Source: Propionibacteriaceae bacterium (GTDB lineage Bacteria; Actinomycetota; Actinomycetes; Propionibacteriales; Propionibacteriaceae). From it: a stretch of 11,856 nucleotides of DNA. Both the position numbers and the translations under genes were made by a program. The stretch lies in assembly GCA_030450535.1 (NCBI GenBank), contig JAKDIK010000049.1, positions 1 to 11,856 on the forward strand. The letters run 5' to 3'. Of this stretch, positions 1 through 6,820 are shown piece by piece (position 1 is the first letter of the stretch; every line of letters starts with the position of its first letter). Below the pieces are notes generated by a model. It did not search any database. It was not told the DNA's origin and saw only the letters and a program-made list of their open reading frames with translations.

Positions 1-788
1 CAGGGGGCCTGGTGGGGGGCCGATGCATCCTCGGCCGGCCGCGGCTGGCCGGAGCGGCGCGCCTCGGCGCTGTTGATCACGATCAAGGGAATGCCGGCGA
101 GTATCACCACGGTGAACACGAACCACACGTCGTCGAAAAACGTCGTCAGGCCGCGCAGCAGCGCGCTGATCCAGATCACCAGCGACCCCCAGGTGAGCGC
201 CAGCCAGTGGCGCATCCGCCACGTCCGGGACGCCCGCGCCATGCCATGCGTCATCATGCTCGCGATGGCGAGCCCGACGGCGAGCAGCACCGACATGATG
301 GCGCCGGTCACCGGTGGCCCCGAGACGGCGTAGGCCAGGAGCATGAGCGCGACGCCGGTGAGGAACGTACCGCGCAGGCTCGTGTCGTCGGCGTCCCGCA
401 CCGGCGTCACCGCGAGGGTCGGATCCGACCGCAGTCCCACCGCGATGAACGGCCCGGCGGCGCACGCGGCGGCGATGGCGGCCGTCCACCACGGCAGTTG
501 CAGGCCGGGCACGACGGCGACGGCGATCATCAGCACGGCGTAGGGCACCAGCGACACATACCCCCAAGCGGCCCGCCACGGCGCCAGCAGGGTGCGTCCC
601 AGGTTGGCCAGATGGCCCACGCCCGCGGCGGCCGCCCACGCGAAGAACGGCAGCAGGGCAGGCAGTTGCCCCTCGAAGCGGAAGGCGTGCTGGGTGGCGA
701 CCAGCCCGCTGGTCAGAACGAAGGCGCCGACGAGCACCGCGGCAAGCAGGCCGACGATGGTCGGCAGCAGGGTCCGCTCGCGCGGCAT
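1..788 (-). CDS. Multi-pass membrane protein, partial (runs off left edge)
   Basis: I read 262 codons from an ATG at 788 down to position 3 with no stop, so the gene continues past the window edge. The start is supported by a GGAGG ribosome site five bases upstream. The translation is strongly hydrophobic with about eight likely membrane segments (roughly residues 7-27, 43-60, 75-94, 100-118, 138-155, 160-178, 195-212 and 219-238), followed by a polar tail from about residue 240 (AEARRSGQPRPAEDA), so the true end is probably close. I do not recognise the family and see no catalytic motif. It starts 25 bases after glmM on the same strand, so it is probably co-transcribed with rplM-rpsI-glmM. 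That position alone does not show a role in wall synthesis. That it is a real protein is well supported by the RBS, the open frame and the ordered hydrophobic pattern. Confidence 0.8.
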   Translation of the reverse strand, partial: MPRERTLLPTIVGLLAAVLVGAFVLTSGLVATQHAFRFEGQLPALLPFFAWAAAAGVGHLANLGRTLLAPWRAAWGYVSLVPYAVLMIAVAVVPGLQLPWWTAAIAAACAAGPFIAVGLRSDPTLAVTPVRDADDTSLRGTFLTGVALMLLAYAVSGPPVTGAIMSVLLAVGLAIASMMTHGMARASRTWRMRHWLALTWGSLVIWISALLRGLTTFFDDVWFVFTVVILAGIPLIVINSAEARRSGQPRPAEDASAPHQAP

Positions 789-813
789 GGACACCTCCGG
801 GGGACGAGGACGG

Positions 814-2166
814 TCAGAGGGAGAGCCGGTCGCGGACGACGCCCGCGAGCCGTTCGGCCACCTCGTGCGCACGCGCCTCGGTGGTTGCCTCGACCATAAC
901 GCGCACCAGCGGTTCCGTGCCGGAGGGGCGCAGCAGAACGCGCCCGGTGTCGCCCAATTCCCTACTCGCCGCGGTCACGGCTGCCGTGACCTCCGGGTCT
1001 ATGCCCGCCCGCGCCTTGTTCACGCCCGACACGTTGAGCATCACCTGCGGGAGCCGCGTCATGACACCGGCCAGCCCGGCGAGAGGGGTGCCGCTCGAGA
1101 CGACCTGGGCCGCGACGTGCAGCGCTGTCAAAACGCCGTCCCCCGTGGTGGCGTACTGGCTCATGATGACGTGGCCGGACTGTTCGCCGCCCAGGGTGAA
1201 GCCGTTGGCATTCATCGACTCGAGGACGTAGCGGTCCCCCACCTTCGTCTGGTCGACCCGGACGCCGTTGCTGCGCATCGCCTGCAGGAAGCCCAGGTTG
1301 CTCATCACGGTGGCGACGACCGTGTCGGAGTGCAGCACCCCGGAATCCTTCATCGCCAGCGCCAGGATGGCGAGGATCTGGTCGCCGTCCACGAGCTCAC
1401 CGCTCGCGTCCACCGCGAGGCAGCGATCGGCGTCGCCGTCGAAGGCGAAGCCGAGGTCGGCGCCGTGCTGAAGGACGGCGGCGCGCAGCCCCTCCATGTG
1501 GGTGGAGCCGGCGTTCTCGTTGATGTTGAGGCCGGTCGGTGCGGCGTTGATCGTGATGACGTCGGCACCCTGGGCCTCGAAGGCCGCGGGGCCGGTCATG
1601 TGTGCCGCTCCGTTGGCGCAATCGAGGACAACCGTGAGCCCATGCAGGCTGCCCGCGTCGCCGAGGGAGGCCACGAGGTGCGCGACGTACGCCTCGACCG
1701 CCTCGGGGCGGTCGGTGACGCGCCCCACGGCCGAGCCGGTGGGACGCGTCCACTCCTGCTCCATGCGCTCTTCGATCATGTCCTCAAGATCGTCGTCGAG
1801 CTTGACGCCGCCACGGCTCACGAACTTGATGCCGTTATCGGGCATCGGGTTGTGGCTCGCGCTCAGCATCACGCCCAAGTCGGCATCCAGCGCGTTCACC
1901 AGATACGCCAGGCCGGGAGTGGGCACGACACCGAGGCGGACGACATCCACCCCGGCGGACGCGAGACCCGCCACGACAGCCGCCTCGAGGAACTCACCCG
2001 AGGCGCGGGGATCGTGCGCGACGAGGGCCACGGGACGGTGACCCTCGAACATCCCGGACTCGCCAAGGACGTGCGCGGCCGCCACCGAGAGCTCCAGGGC
2101 GAGCTCCGCGGTGAGGTCGACGTTCGCCTTCCCCCGGACCCCGTCGGTGCCGAAGAGACGCGCCAT
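814..2166 (-). CDS. glmM: Phosphoglucosamine mutase
   Basis: This 450-residue protein has the usual length of GlmM, which converts glucosamine-6-phosphate to glucosamine-1-phosphate in the cytoplasm on the route to UDP-GlcNAc and peptidoglycan. The N-terminus MARLFGTDGVRG is typical. The phosphoserine loop SASHNP is at 102-107 (active Ser104), the metal-binding loop DGDADR at 243-248, the sugar-binding loop GGEQSGH at 326-332 and the phosphate-binding RPSGTEP at 413-419, so all four domains are intact. The ATG lies three bases after the rpsI stop with no clear Shine-Dalgarno of its own, which suggests translational coupling to rpsI. The rplM-rpsI-glmM order is common in Actinobacteria. In this family activity requires phosphorylation of the active-site serine. 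Confidence 0.97.
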   Translation of the reverse strand: MARLFGTDGVRGKANVDLTAELALELSVAAAHVLGESGMFEGHRPVALVAHDPRASGEFLEAAVVAGLASAGVDVVRLGVVPTPGLAYLVNALDADLGVMLSASHNPMPDNGIKFVSRGGVKLDDDLEDMIEERMEQEWTRPTGSAVGRVTDRPEAVEAYVAHLVASLGDAGSLHGLTVVLDCANGAAHMTGPAAFEAQGADVITINAAPTGLNINENAGSTHMEGLRAAVLQHGADLGFAFDGDADRCLAVDASGELVDGDQILAILALAMKDSGVLHSDTVVATVMSNLGFLQAMRSNGVRVDQTKVGDRYVLESMNANGFTLGGEQSGHVIMSQYATTGDGVLTALHVAAQVVSSGTPLAGLAGVMTRLPQVMLNVSGVNKARAGIDPEVTAAVTAASRELGDTGRVLLRPSGTEPLVRVMVEATTEARAHEVAERLAGVVRDRLSL

Positions 2167-2169
2167 GGC

Positions 2170-2700
2170 TCAGCGCTTGCTGTACTGCGGCGCCTTGCGG
2201 GCCTTCTTGAGGCCAGCCTTCTTCCGCTCCTTCACGCGGGCGTCGCGGGTGAGCAGCCCTGCCTTCTTCAACGCGGGGCGGGACGCCTCGGCGTCCACCG
2301 CGTTGAGGGCGCGGGCGATGCCCAGGCGCAGCGCCCCGGCCTGGCCGGTGACGCCGCCGCCGATGATCTTGGCGACCACGTCGTAGGCGCCCTCGACGCC
2401 GGCGGTCACGAAGGGCTCGTTGACGGTCTGCTGGTGGAGCTTGTTCGGGAAGAACTCCTCCAGCGTGCGGCCGTTGATCTTGAACTGGCCCGATCCGGGC
2501 ACGATCTGGACGCGCGCGACGGCCTCCTTGCGGCGGCCGGTGGCGGCGCCGGGCGCGATGACGGCGGGGCGCTCGCCAGGAGCGGCCGACGTCGGGCTCG
2601 CCTCGGAGCGGTAGGCGATCTCGCGGTCACCCTCGGTGAACGGGGCGGCCTCGGGGGTCTCGGCGGTCTCGATGGTCTCTTCGGACACGGTGTCGGTCAC
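2170..2700 (-). CDS. rpsI: 30S ribosomal protein S9
   Basis: This encodes small-subunit protein S9, whose C-terminal tail reaches towards the P-site tRNA. The conserved core starts near residue 55 (TGRRKEAVARV) and continues through GSGQFKINGR, GGGVTGQAGALRLGIARAL and RPALKKAGLLTRD, ending in the canonical basic tail APQYSKR. I chose the GTG at 2700, preceded by AAGGA at six-base spacing, giving 176 residues. This leaves 14 bases after the rplM stop. The open frame extends further upstream, but only as out-of-frame readthrough of rplM. Residues 1 to about 50 are a Glu/Thr/Ala/Pro-rich acidic extension not found in the short S9 of Escherichia coli; similar extensions occur in actinobacterial S9 proteins. 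It is co-transcribed with rplM and glmM. Confidence 0.96.
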   Translation of the reverse strand: MTDTVSEETIETAETPEAAPFTEGDREIAYRSEASPTSAAPGERPAVIAPGAATGRRKEAVARVQIVPGSGQFKINGRTLEEFFPNKLHQQTVNEPFVTAGVEGAYDVVAKIIGGGVTGQAGALRLGIARALNAVDAEASRPALKKAGLLTRDARVKERKKAGLKKARKAPQYSKR

Positions 2701-2714
2701 GGTTGTTCCTTGCG

Positions 2715-3158
2715 TCACTGGGCGATCTGGGTGATCTGGTACGGCTGCGGCTGCTGCGCGGCGTGGGGATGCTCGGGGCCGGCGTAGACCTTGAGCTTCT
2801 TGATGACCTGCCGGCTGAGCCGGTTCTTGGGGAGCATGCCCCACACGGCCTTCTCGATCGCCTTGCGCGGGTCCTTCTCGATGAGCTCACCCAGGGGGAC
2901 GGCCTTGAGGCCACCCGGGCGTCCGCTGTGGCGGTAGGAGAGCTTGTCCGTCGCCTTGGTGCCGGTGAGGGCGACCTTCCGCGCGTTCACGACGATGACG
3001 AAGTCACCGGTGTCCACGTGTGGGGCGAAAATGGCCTTGTGCTTGCCACGCAGGAGCGTCGCCACGGTCACGGCAAGGCGACCCAGGGTGACGTCGGTGG
3101 CATCGATCACGTGCCAGGCGCGCGTCACATCGGCGGCCTTGGGGCTGTAGGTGGTCAC
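2715..3158 (-). CDS. rplM: 50S ribosomal protein L13
   Basis: This encodes large-subunit protein L13, an early-assembling 23S rRNA binder. The sequence has the N-terminal TYSPKAADVTRAWHVIDA, the central GKHKAIFAPH and GDFVIVVNA, and the C-terminal family signature WGMLPKNRLSRQVIKKLKVY around residues 106-125, followed by AGPEHPH. The GTG at 3158 gives 147 residues, matching actinobacterial L13 proteins, which normally begin with a TYSPK motif. An in-frame ATG at 3179 would add MTDGSST but has no Shine-Dalgarno, and the GTG has only a weak one, so the exact start is less certain than the gene. It is the first gene of the operon, reading from a strong promoter at 3249-3277 through a leader of about 85 nucleotides that can fold. 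Confidence 0.96.
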   Translation of the reverse strand: MTTYSPKAADVTRAWHVIDATDVTLGRLAVTVATLLRGKHKAIFAPHVDTGDFVIVVNARKVALTGTKATDKLSYRHSGRPGGLKAVPLGELIEKDPRKAIEKAVWGMLPKNRLSRQVIKKLKVYAGPEHPHAAQQPQPYQITQIAQ

Positions 3159-3159
3159 G

Positions 3160-3237
3160 GTGCTGGACCCATCTGTCATCGGGGAGCTGGTCAATCGAAG
3201 CCGTGCGCTCGACGCCTCCCCGGACACGCCCAAGCAC
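3160..3237 (-). promoter_or_regulatory. Folded 5' leader of the rplM mRNA (candidate regulatory structure)
   Basis: On the minus strand the leader can form two nested helices. An inner 7-bp perfect stem pairs CGGGGAG (3222-3216) with CTCCCCG (3186-3180). An outer stem pairs GTGCTTGG (3237-3230) with CCAGCAC (3166-3160), giving seven pairs and one bulged T. The outer stem ends directly against the rplM GTG start at 3158 and would cover the region where a ribosome binds. Ribosomal-protein leaders that bind their own product are known for L13 in other bacteria. That this one does so is inference; only the pairing is seen. Confidence 0.4.
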
Positions 3238-3248
3238 AACAGCGACCG

Positions 3249-3277
3249 ATTCTATCGATGCCGACGGGGTGGGTCAA
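3249..3277 (-). promoter_or_regulatory. Sigma-70 type promoter of the rplM-rpsI-glmM operon
   Basis: On the minus strand a -35 box TTGACC (3277-3272) is separated by exactly 17 bases from a -10 box TAGAAT (3254-3249). Both are close to the consensus for the housekeeping sigma factor. Transcription would start near 3242, giving an untranslated leader of about 85 nucleotides before the L13 start. This is the best promoter match in the window, as expected for a ribosomal protein operon. Confidence 0.8.
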
Positions 3278-3324
3278 AACCGGTCCCCGGCCGCCGTCAC
3301 CGACGCCGCGGTCGACCGGCGTCA

Positions 3325-3909
3325 TCATGGCTGAACGGCGTCGTCATGACTGAACGGCAGCTCGGCGTCCGCCGGATAGGTGGCGCGGACGCGGGCGAAC
3401 GCGGCCGCGGCGCCGGCGTCCGACTCCAGAAGCTGCGCGAGCAGACCCCGAGCCCGGCGTCGGGCCAGCCACCCGGGTGCGTGCAGGATCAGGAAGAAGG
3501 CGGCGAACACGCCGATGGCCGCCCAGGCGAGCGGGGTCGGCCCGACGGTGAGGAACAGCACGACGGCGAGGGCGAGGGTGATGAAGACCGACGGCACCAG
3601 GGCGTCCCGATCGCGGAGGACGGCCCACTGCGGGACGCCGTCGCGCGGGCCGGGAAGCTGGCGACGCCGCCAGAAACGGCCCAGCAGCAGGGCGGAGGCC
3701 TGCAGCAGCATCGCTCCCAGCGCGAGGAAGCCGGCGACGATGCCTGCGACCAAGGCACCCTGGGCGTCCCGCGGCACGGCGAACCAGGCCACCGTGGCGG
3801 TCACCATCAGCAGCGCGCTGGCGAGGTGGTGACTGAGCAGGACGCCCCGCCGGGCGGCCACGCTCTGCTCGGCCACCTCGACCCAGGAGGCAGGCGTGAA
3901 GTCACGCAT
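3325..3909 (-). CDS. Four-helix membrane protein of unknown function
   Basis: This 194-residue protein starts at ATG 3909 (MRDFTPASWVEV). It has a polar N-terminal stretch of about 25 residues and four likely membrane segments in two pairs: HLASALLMVTATVAWFAV, then ALVAGIVAGFLALGAML, then ALVPSVFITLALAVVLFL, then LAWAAIGVFAAFFLIL. The last is followed by a basic and then Ala-rich cytoplasmic tail ending in PFSHDDAVQP. No enzymatic motif is visible and I cannot name a family. An in-frame GTG at 3927 is an alternative start, but neither start has a well-spaced Shine-Dalgarno. The strong one lies further upstream and serves a 16-codon ORF that overlaps this start, so translation may be coupled, or a base may be missing and the two reading frames are really one protein. 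Confidence 0.72.
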   Translation of the reverse strand: MRDFTPASWVEVAEQSVAARRGVLLSHHLASALLMVTATVAWFAVPRDAQGALVAGIVAGFLALGAMLLQASALLLGRFWRRRQLPGPRDGVPQWAVLRDRDALVPSVFITLALAVVLFLTVGPTPLAWAAIGVFAAFFLILHAPGWLARRRARGLLAQLLESDAGAAAAFARVRATYPADAELPFSHDDAVQP

Positions 3910-3952
3910 CGGCGGCCACGGCCTCACCCGCGCCGGGACGCGGCATCGTCAT
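3902..3952 (-). CDS. 16-codon upstream ORF overlapping the membrane-protein start
   Basis: A strong ribosome site, GGGAGGA (3964-3958), lies six to seven bases before an ATG at 3952. That frame reads MTMPRPGAGEAVAADA and stops with TGA at 3904-3902. The stop lies inside the ATGCGTGA octamer that also holds the ATG (3909) of the downstream membrane-protein gene, so ribosomes ending here could restart on that gene. The peptide resembles no family I know and carries no run of one amino acid as an attenuator peptide would. The other reading is that it is the true N-terminus of the membrane protein, split by a single-base error or mutation. Confidence 0.45.
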   Translation of the reverse strand: MTMPRPGAGEAVAADA

Positions 3953-3988
3953 GGGGTTCCTCCCTCGGATCCGGCGGGTTCGCCGAAC

Positions 3989-3994
3989 AGGCTA
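3989..3994 (-). promoter_or_regulatory. Possible -10 element for the membrane-protein transcript
   Basis: The minus strand reads TAGCCT, a common actinobacterial -10 form, about 22 bases ahead of the GGGAGGA ribosome site of the upstream ORF. No convincing -35 box is seen at 16-18 bases, so this is tentative. Confidence 0.3.
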
Positions 3995-4108
3995 GTGGGT
4001 GCCCGCCGCGCCGTGCAGGGCGAGTCGAAACTACGAGATGTAGGAGACACTCGGTCGATTGGCGTCCAAGCGCCACGGGCGGTCGCGAATGGTGGCATTG
4101 TGGCGCCC

Positions 4109-6205
4109 ATGGGTTCGAGGGTGAACAACACACAGGTCCAGGTGAACAACCCGGACGATGTGCGCAACGTGGTGCTGATCGGGACGGCCGGGTCGGGCAA
4201 GACCTCGCTGTTCGAGAATCTGCTGCGGGCGCGCGTCGCCGGCTACAGGGGCGAGAAGGACGACGCCGAGCGGCTGTCCCAGCTCTATCTCGCGTCGCTG
4301 GTGACGGGTGACGTCTTCGTCAACCTCCTCGACGCGCCGGGCAATCCGGACTTCGTCGGCGAGCTGCGCGCGGGCATCCGGGCAGCGGACGCCGCGATCT
4401 TCGTCGTCAGCGCGGCCGACGGCGTCGACGCCGCCGCGCAGGCGTTGTGGGAGGAGTGCGCCGACGCGCACCTGCCGCGCATCATCGCGCTGGCCAAGAT
4501 GGACGCCGCGCACGCGAGTTTCGACGAGGTCGTGGAGGAGTTGAAGGACGCCCTGGGTGAGGGCGTGCTGCCCACGCACGTCCCGGTGGGCTCCGGCGGC
4601 GGCATCAACGGCACCGTGGGCGTCCTGTCCCACCGGTTCCGGGACTATTCCAGTGGCGGCGACCCCGTCCTGGTCGAGGGCGACGAATCCCACGCCGAGC
4701 TGGTTCGCGACCACCACGGTCCGCTCATGGAGGGGCTCATCCAGGAGGCCGAGGACGACGAACTCATGGATCGCTACCTGGAGGGTGAGGACCCGGGCCG
4801 CGAATACCTGCTGGGCGACCTCATGAAGGCCACCGCCGGGGCGAATCTGTTTCCGGTCGTGCCCGTGGTGGCCTCGACCGGCGTCGGCACGGAGGAACTG
4901 CTCAGCCTCATCGAGCTGGGCTTCCCGACGCCGAGCCTCCACCCGAACCCCGACACGGTGAAGCTCAGCGGTGAGGAGGTCGGCCCCGCCCCCACCGACC
5001 CGGACGCTCCGCTGGTCGCCCAAGTGATCAGGACGACGACCGACCCGTTCGCCGGCCGCCTCTCGATGGTGCGCATCTTCGCGGGCACCCTCACCGCGGA
5101 CGCAGGCGTGCACGTCTCGGGTCACCGCTCGTTCTTCACCGGGAGCGAGGATTCTGCCCACCCCGACCACGACGACTCCGAGCGCATCGGCCAGATCCAG
5201 CAGGCCGTCGGCAGCGAGCTCGTGGCCAGGAACCGCGCCATCGCGGGCGAGATCGTCATGCTGCCGAAGCTCACCCACGCCGAGACCGGCGACACGCTCT
5301 CCGACCCCAACCACGTCGTGGTCATCCCCAACTGGCGGATGCCGGAGGCCTTGTTGCCGCTGGCGATCCGCGCGGCGTCCCGCAACGATGAGGACAAGCT
5401 GGCCACCGCCCTGGGTCGCCTCGCGGTGGAGGACACCAACGTGCGGCTCGCGCGCGGGGCGTCCGATCAGCTCGTGCTGTGGACGACCGGCCCGTCGCAC
5501 GCCGACCTGCTGTTGGCCCGGCTGCGCGACCGCTACGGGGTCAACGTCGTCCAGGAGGACGTGAAGATCGCCCTGCGGGAGACGTTCGTCGGCAAGGCGA
5601 AGGCGCTCGGCCGCCACGTCAAGCAGTCCGGAGGCCACGGCCAGTACGCGGTGGTCAACATCGAGGTGGAGCCGCTGGAGCGCGGCGCGGGCTTCGAGTT
5701 CGTCGACAAGGTGGTGGGCGGCGCGGTGCCGCGGCAGTTCATCCCGAGCGTCGAGAAGGGATCGAGGGCGCAGCTGGAGAGGGGGATCATCGCGGGCTTC
5801 CCGATGGTGGACGTGCGCGTGACGCTGACCGACGGCAAGGCCCACTCGGTGGACAGCTCCGACATGGCGTTCCAGATGGCCGCGGGCGCCGCGCTGAAGG
5901 AGGCGGCGTCCGACCCGAAGCTGACCGCGCTGCTGGAGCCGGTGGATCTCGTTGAGGTCACCGTGGGTGAGGAGTACATGGGCGCGATCATGACCGACCT
6001 CTCCGGCCGCCGCGGCCAGCTGCAGGGATCGGACGCCGAGGGCCGCAAGGTGATCATCCGGGCGCTCGTGCCGCAACTCGAGTTGGCGCGCTACGCCATC
6101 GACCTGCGCGGCCTTGCTCAGGGGTCGGGTAGCTTCCGGCGGACGTTCCACGGCTACGAACAGATGCCGGGCAACCTGGTGGCGGATTTCGCCGGAAACC
6201 ACTGA
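4109..6205 (+). CDS. fusA2: Elongation factor G-like protein (EF-G2 type)
   Basis: This 698-residue protein has the five-domain layout of EF-G: an N-terminal G domain (to about 295), domain II (about 301-395), domain III (405-480), domain IV (483-605) with the KQSGGHGQY tip region at 505-513, and domain V (609-690) with YMGAIMTDLSGRRGQL. It is not the main translocase. The P-loop is GTAGSGKTS (25-33), the switch I RGITI motif is missing, G3 is DAPGN (75-79) and G4 is AKMD (129-132) rather than NKMD. This pattern fits the actinobacterial EF-G2 paralogues (FusA2, such as Rv0120c). The Mycobacterium smegmatis EF-G2 is reported to bind guanine nucleotides without ribosome-dependent GTPase activity. 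The start is uncertain: ATG 4109 has no Shine-Dalgarno, and in-frame GTG codons lie at 4100 and 4121. The open frame upstream of it is not protein-like. Confidence 0.92.
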   Translation: MGSRVNNTQVQVNNPDDVRNVVLIGTAGSGKTSLFENLLRARVAGYRGEKDDAERLSQLYLASLVTGDVFVNLLDAPGNPDFVGELRAGIRAADAAIFVVSAADGVDAAAQALWEECADAHLPRIIALAKMDAAHASFDEVVEELKDALGEGVLPTHVPVGSGGGINGTVGVLSHRFRDYSSGGDPVLVEGDESHAELVRDHHGPLMEGLIQEAEDDELMDRYLEGEDPGREYLLGDLMKATAGANLFPVVPVVASTGVGTEELLSLIELGFPTPSLHPNPDTVKLSGEEVGPAPTDPDAPLVAQVIRTTTDPFAGRLSMVRIFAGTLTADAGVHVSGHRSFFTGSEDSAHPDHDDSERIGQIQQAVGSELVARNRAIAGEIVMLPKLTHAETGDTLSDPNHVVVIPNWRMPEALLPLAIRAASRNDEDKLATALGRLAVEDTNVRLARGASDQLVLWTTGPSHADLLLARLRDRYGVNVVQEDVKIALRETFVGKAKALGRHVKQSGGHGQYAVVNIEVEPLERGAGFEFVDKVVGGAVPRQFIPSVEKGSRAQLERGIIAGFPMVDVRVTLTDGKAHSVDSSDMAFQMAAGAALKEAASDPKLTALLEPVDLVEVTVGEEYMGAIMTDLSGRRGQLQGSDAEGRKVIIRALVPQLELARYAIDLRGLAQGSGSFRRTFHGYEQMPGNLVADFAGNH

Positions 6206-6234
6206 GGGCCCGGACGCGCTTGGGCTTGGCTGTC

Positions 6235-6266
6235 GCGGTGTGGTGCCACGCCGCCGTCAGCGGCGG
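6235..6266. terminator. Hairpins between convergent fusA2 and gtrA
   Basis: Two adjacent inverted repeats lie in the 51-base gap and the first bases of gtrA's 3' end. GCGGTGTG (6235-6242) pairs with CACGCCGC (6247-6254) around a GTGC loop, with one G-T pair. CCGCCG (6251-6256) pairs with CGGCGG (6261-6266) around TCAG, which includes the gtrA stop. They share bases, so only one can form at a time. There is no T-run, and a bidirectional terminator role is inferred from position. Confidence 0.42.
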
Positions 6267-6787
6267 ACGTCCGAGGTCGCCGGGCCGGGGTCGGCATCGG
6301 TGAATCCCTCCGCTGCCCGGCCGCGGGGGAACACCCACAGGCGCAGCATGAGGTAGATGTAGATCCCCTCGCAGCCCGCCGTGGTGATGCGGGCGAGCAT
6401 GATGTGCAGACCCAGGGCGTCGAGCAGGGAGGCGAACCCGACGATCCAGATCACGTAGTTGCTGATGATCACCAGCACGTACTTGGACGTCTGCCGGCCG
6501 AGGTCACCATGTTCGCGGAAGTTCAGCCACCGGTTGAGGATGAAGGCGTAGATGGACGCCAGCGCGTACCCGATCGAGAACAACAGGCCGTACGGCAACC
6601 GGAAGAAGTGGCTGAGGATCGCCAGGAACCCCATGTCGAGGAGGAAGGCGCTGCCGTTGATCAGCGCGTAGCCGATGAACGTCTTCGGCAGCACCCGCCG
6701 CACGGCCGCGGGGAGGGCGCCATGCACGCGCCGGATGAAGGACGCGAACCACAGGGCGGCTGGACCGTCCGCGGCGTCGTCGTTCAT
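6257..6787 (-). CDS. GtrA-family membrane protein
   Basis: This 176-residue protein has four predicted membrane segments (about 36-59, 65-85, 101-123 and 131-152) and the GtrA-like features FIGYALINGSAFLLDMGFL, a NRWLNF motif (85-90) after helix 2 and LRLWVFPR (148-155) after helix 4. GtrA family proteins (PF04138) are thought to help move polyprenyl-linked sugars across the membrane for wall, teichoic acid or O-antigen glycosylation. No glycosyltransferase gene is adjacent, so the substrate cannot be inferred here. The ATG at 6787 has no Shine-Dalgarno, but a TATCCT -10 element ends seven bases upstream, so the mRNA may be leaderless. The gene converges on fusA2 and lies 85 bases downstream of yccF on the same strand. 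Confidence 0.87.
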   Translation of the reverse strand: MNDDAADGPAALWFASFIRRVHGALPAAVRRVLPKTFIGYALINGSAFLLDMGFLAILSHFFRLPYGLLFSIGYALASIYAFILNRWLNFREHGDLGRQTSKYVLVIISNYVIWIVGFASLLDALGLHIMLARITTAGCEGIYIYLMLRLWVFPRGRAAEGFTDADPGPATSDVRR

Positions 6788-6794
6788 GGCTGCG

Positions 6795-6800
6795 AGGATA
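6795..6800 (-). promoter_or_regulatory. -10 element giving a leaderless gtrA mRNA
   Basis: TATCCT on the minus strand is followed by seven bases (CGCAGCC) and then the gtrA ATG. A start of transcription at the usual distance from a -10 box would fall on the A of the start codon, and no Shine-Dalgarno is present. No good -35 box is visible, which lowers confidence. Confidence 0.45.
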
Positions 6801-6820
6801 GACCGCCGGGTGAAACGCCG

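Noticed and set aside
592..2787. A 731-codon plus-strand open frame across glmM and rpsI
   Set aside because: It is antisense to glmM and rpsI, whose motifs are intact on the minus strand. Its translation is rich in Arg, His and Gly with no domain, as expected from opposite-strand frames in GC-rich DNA.
3896..4108. An N-terminal extension of the EF-G2 gene
   Set aside because: The 71 extra residues overlap the divergent promoter region and the upstream ORF, and do not resemble EF-G sequence.
4031..6202. A 723-codon minus-strand open frame antisense to the EF-G2 gene
   Set aside because: The plus strand encodes a full EF-G-like protein, while the minus translation is low-complexity His/Arg/Gly/Val sequence without a recognisable fold or ribosome site.
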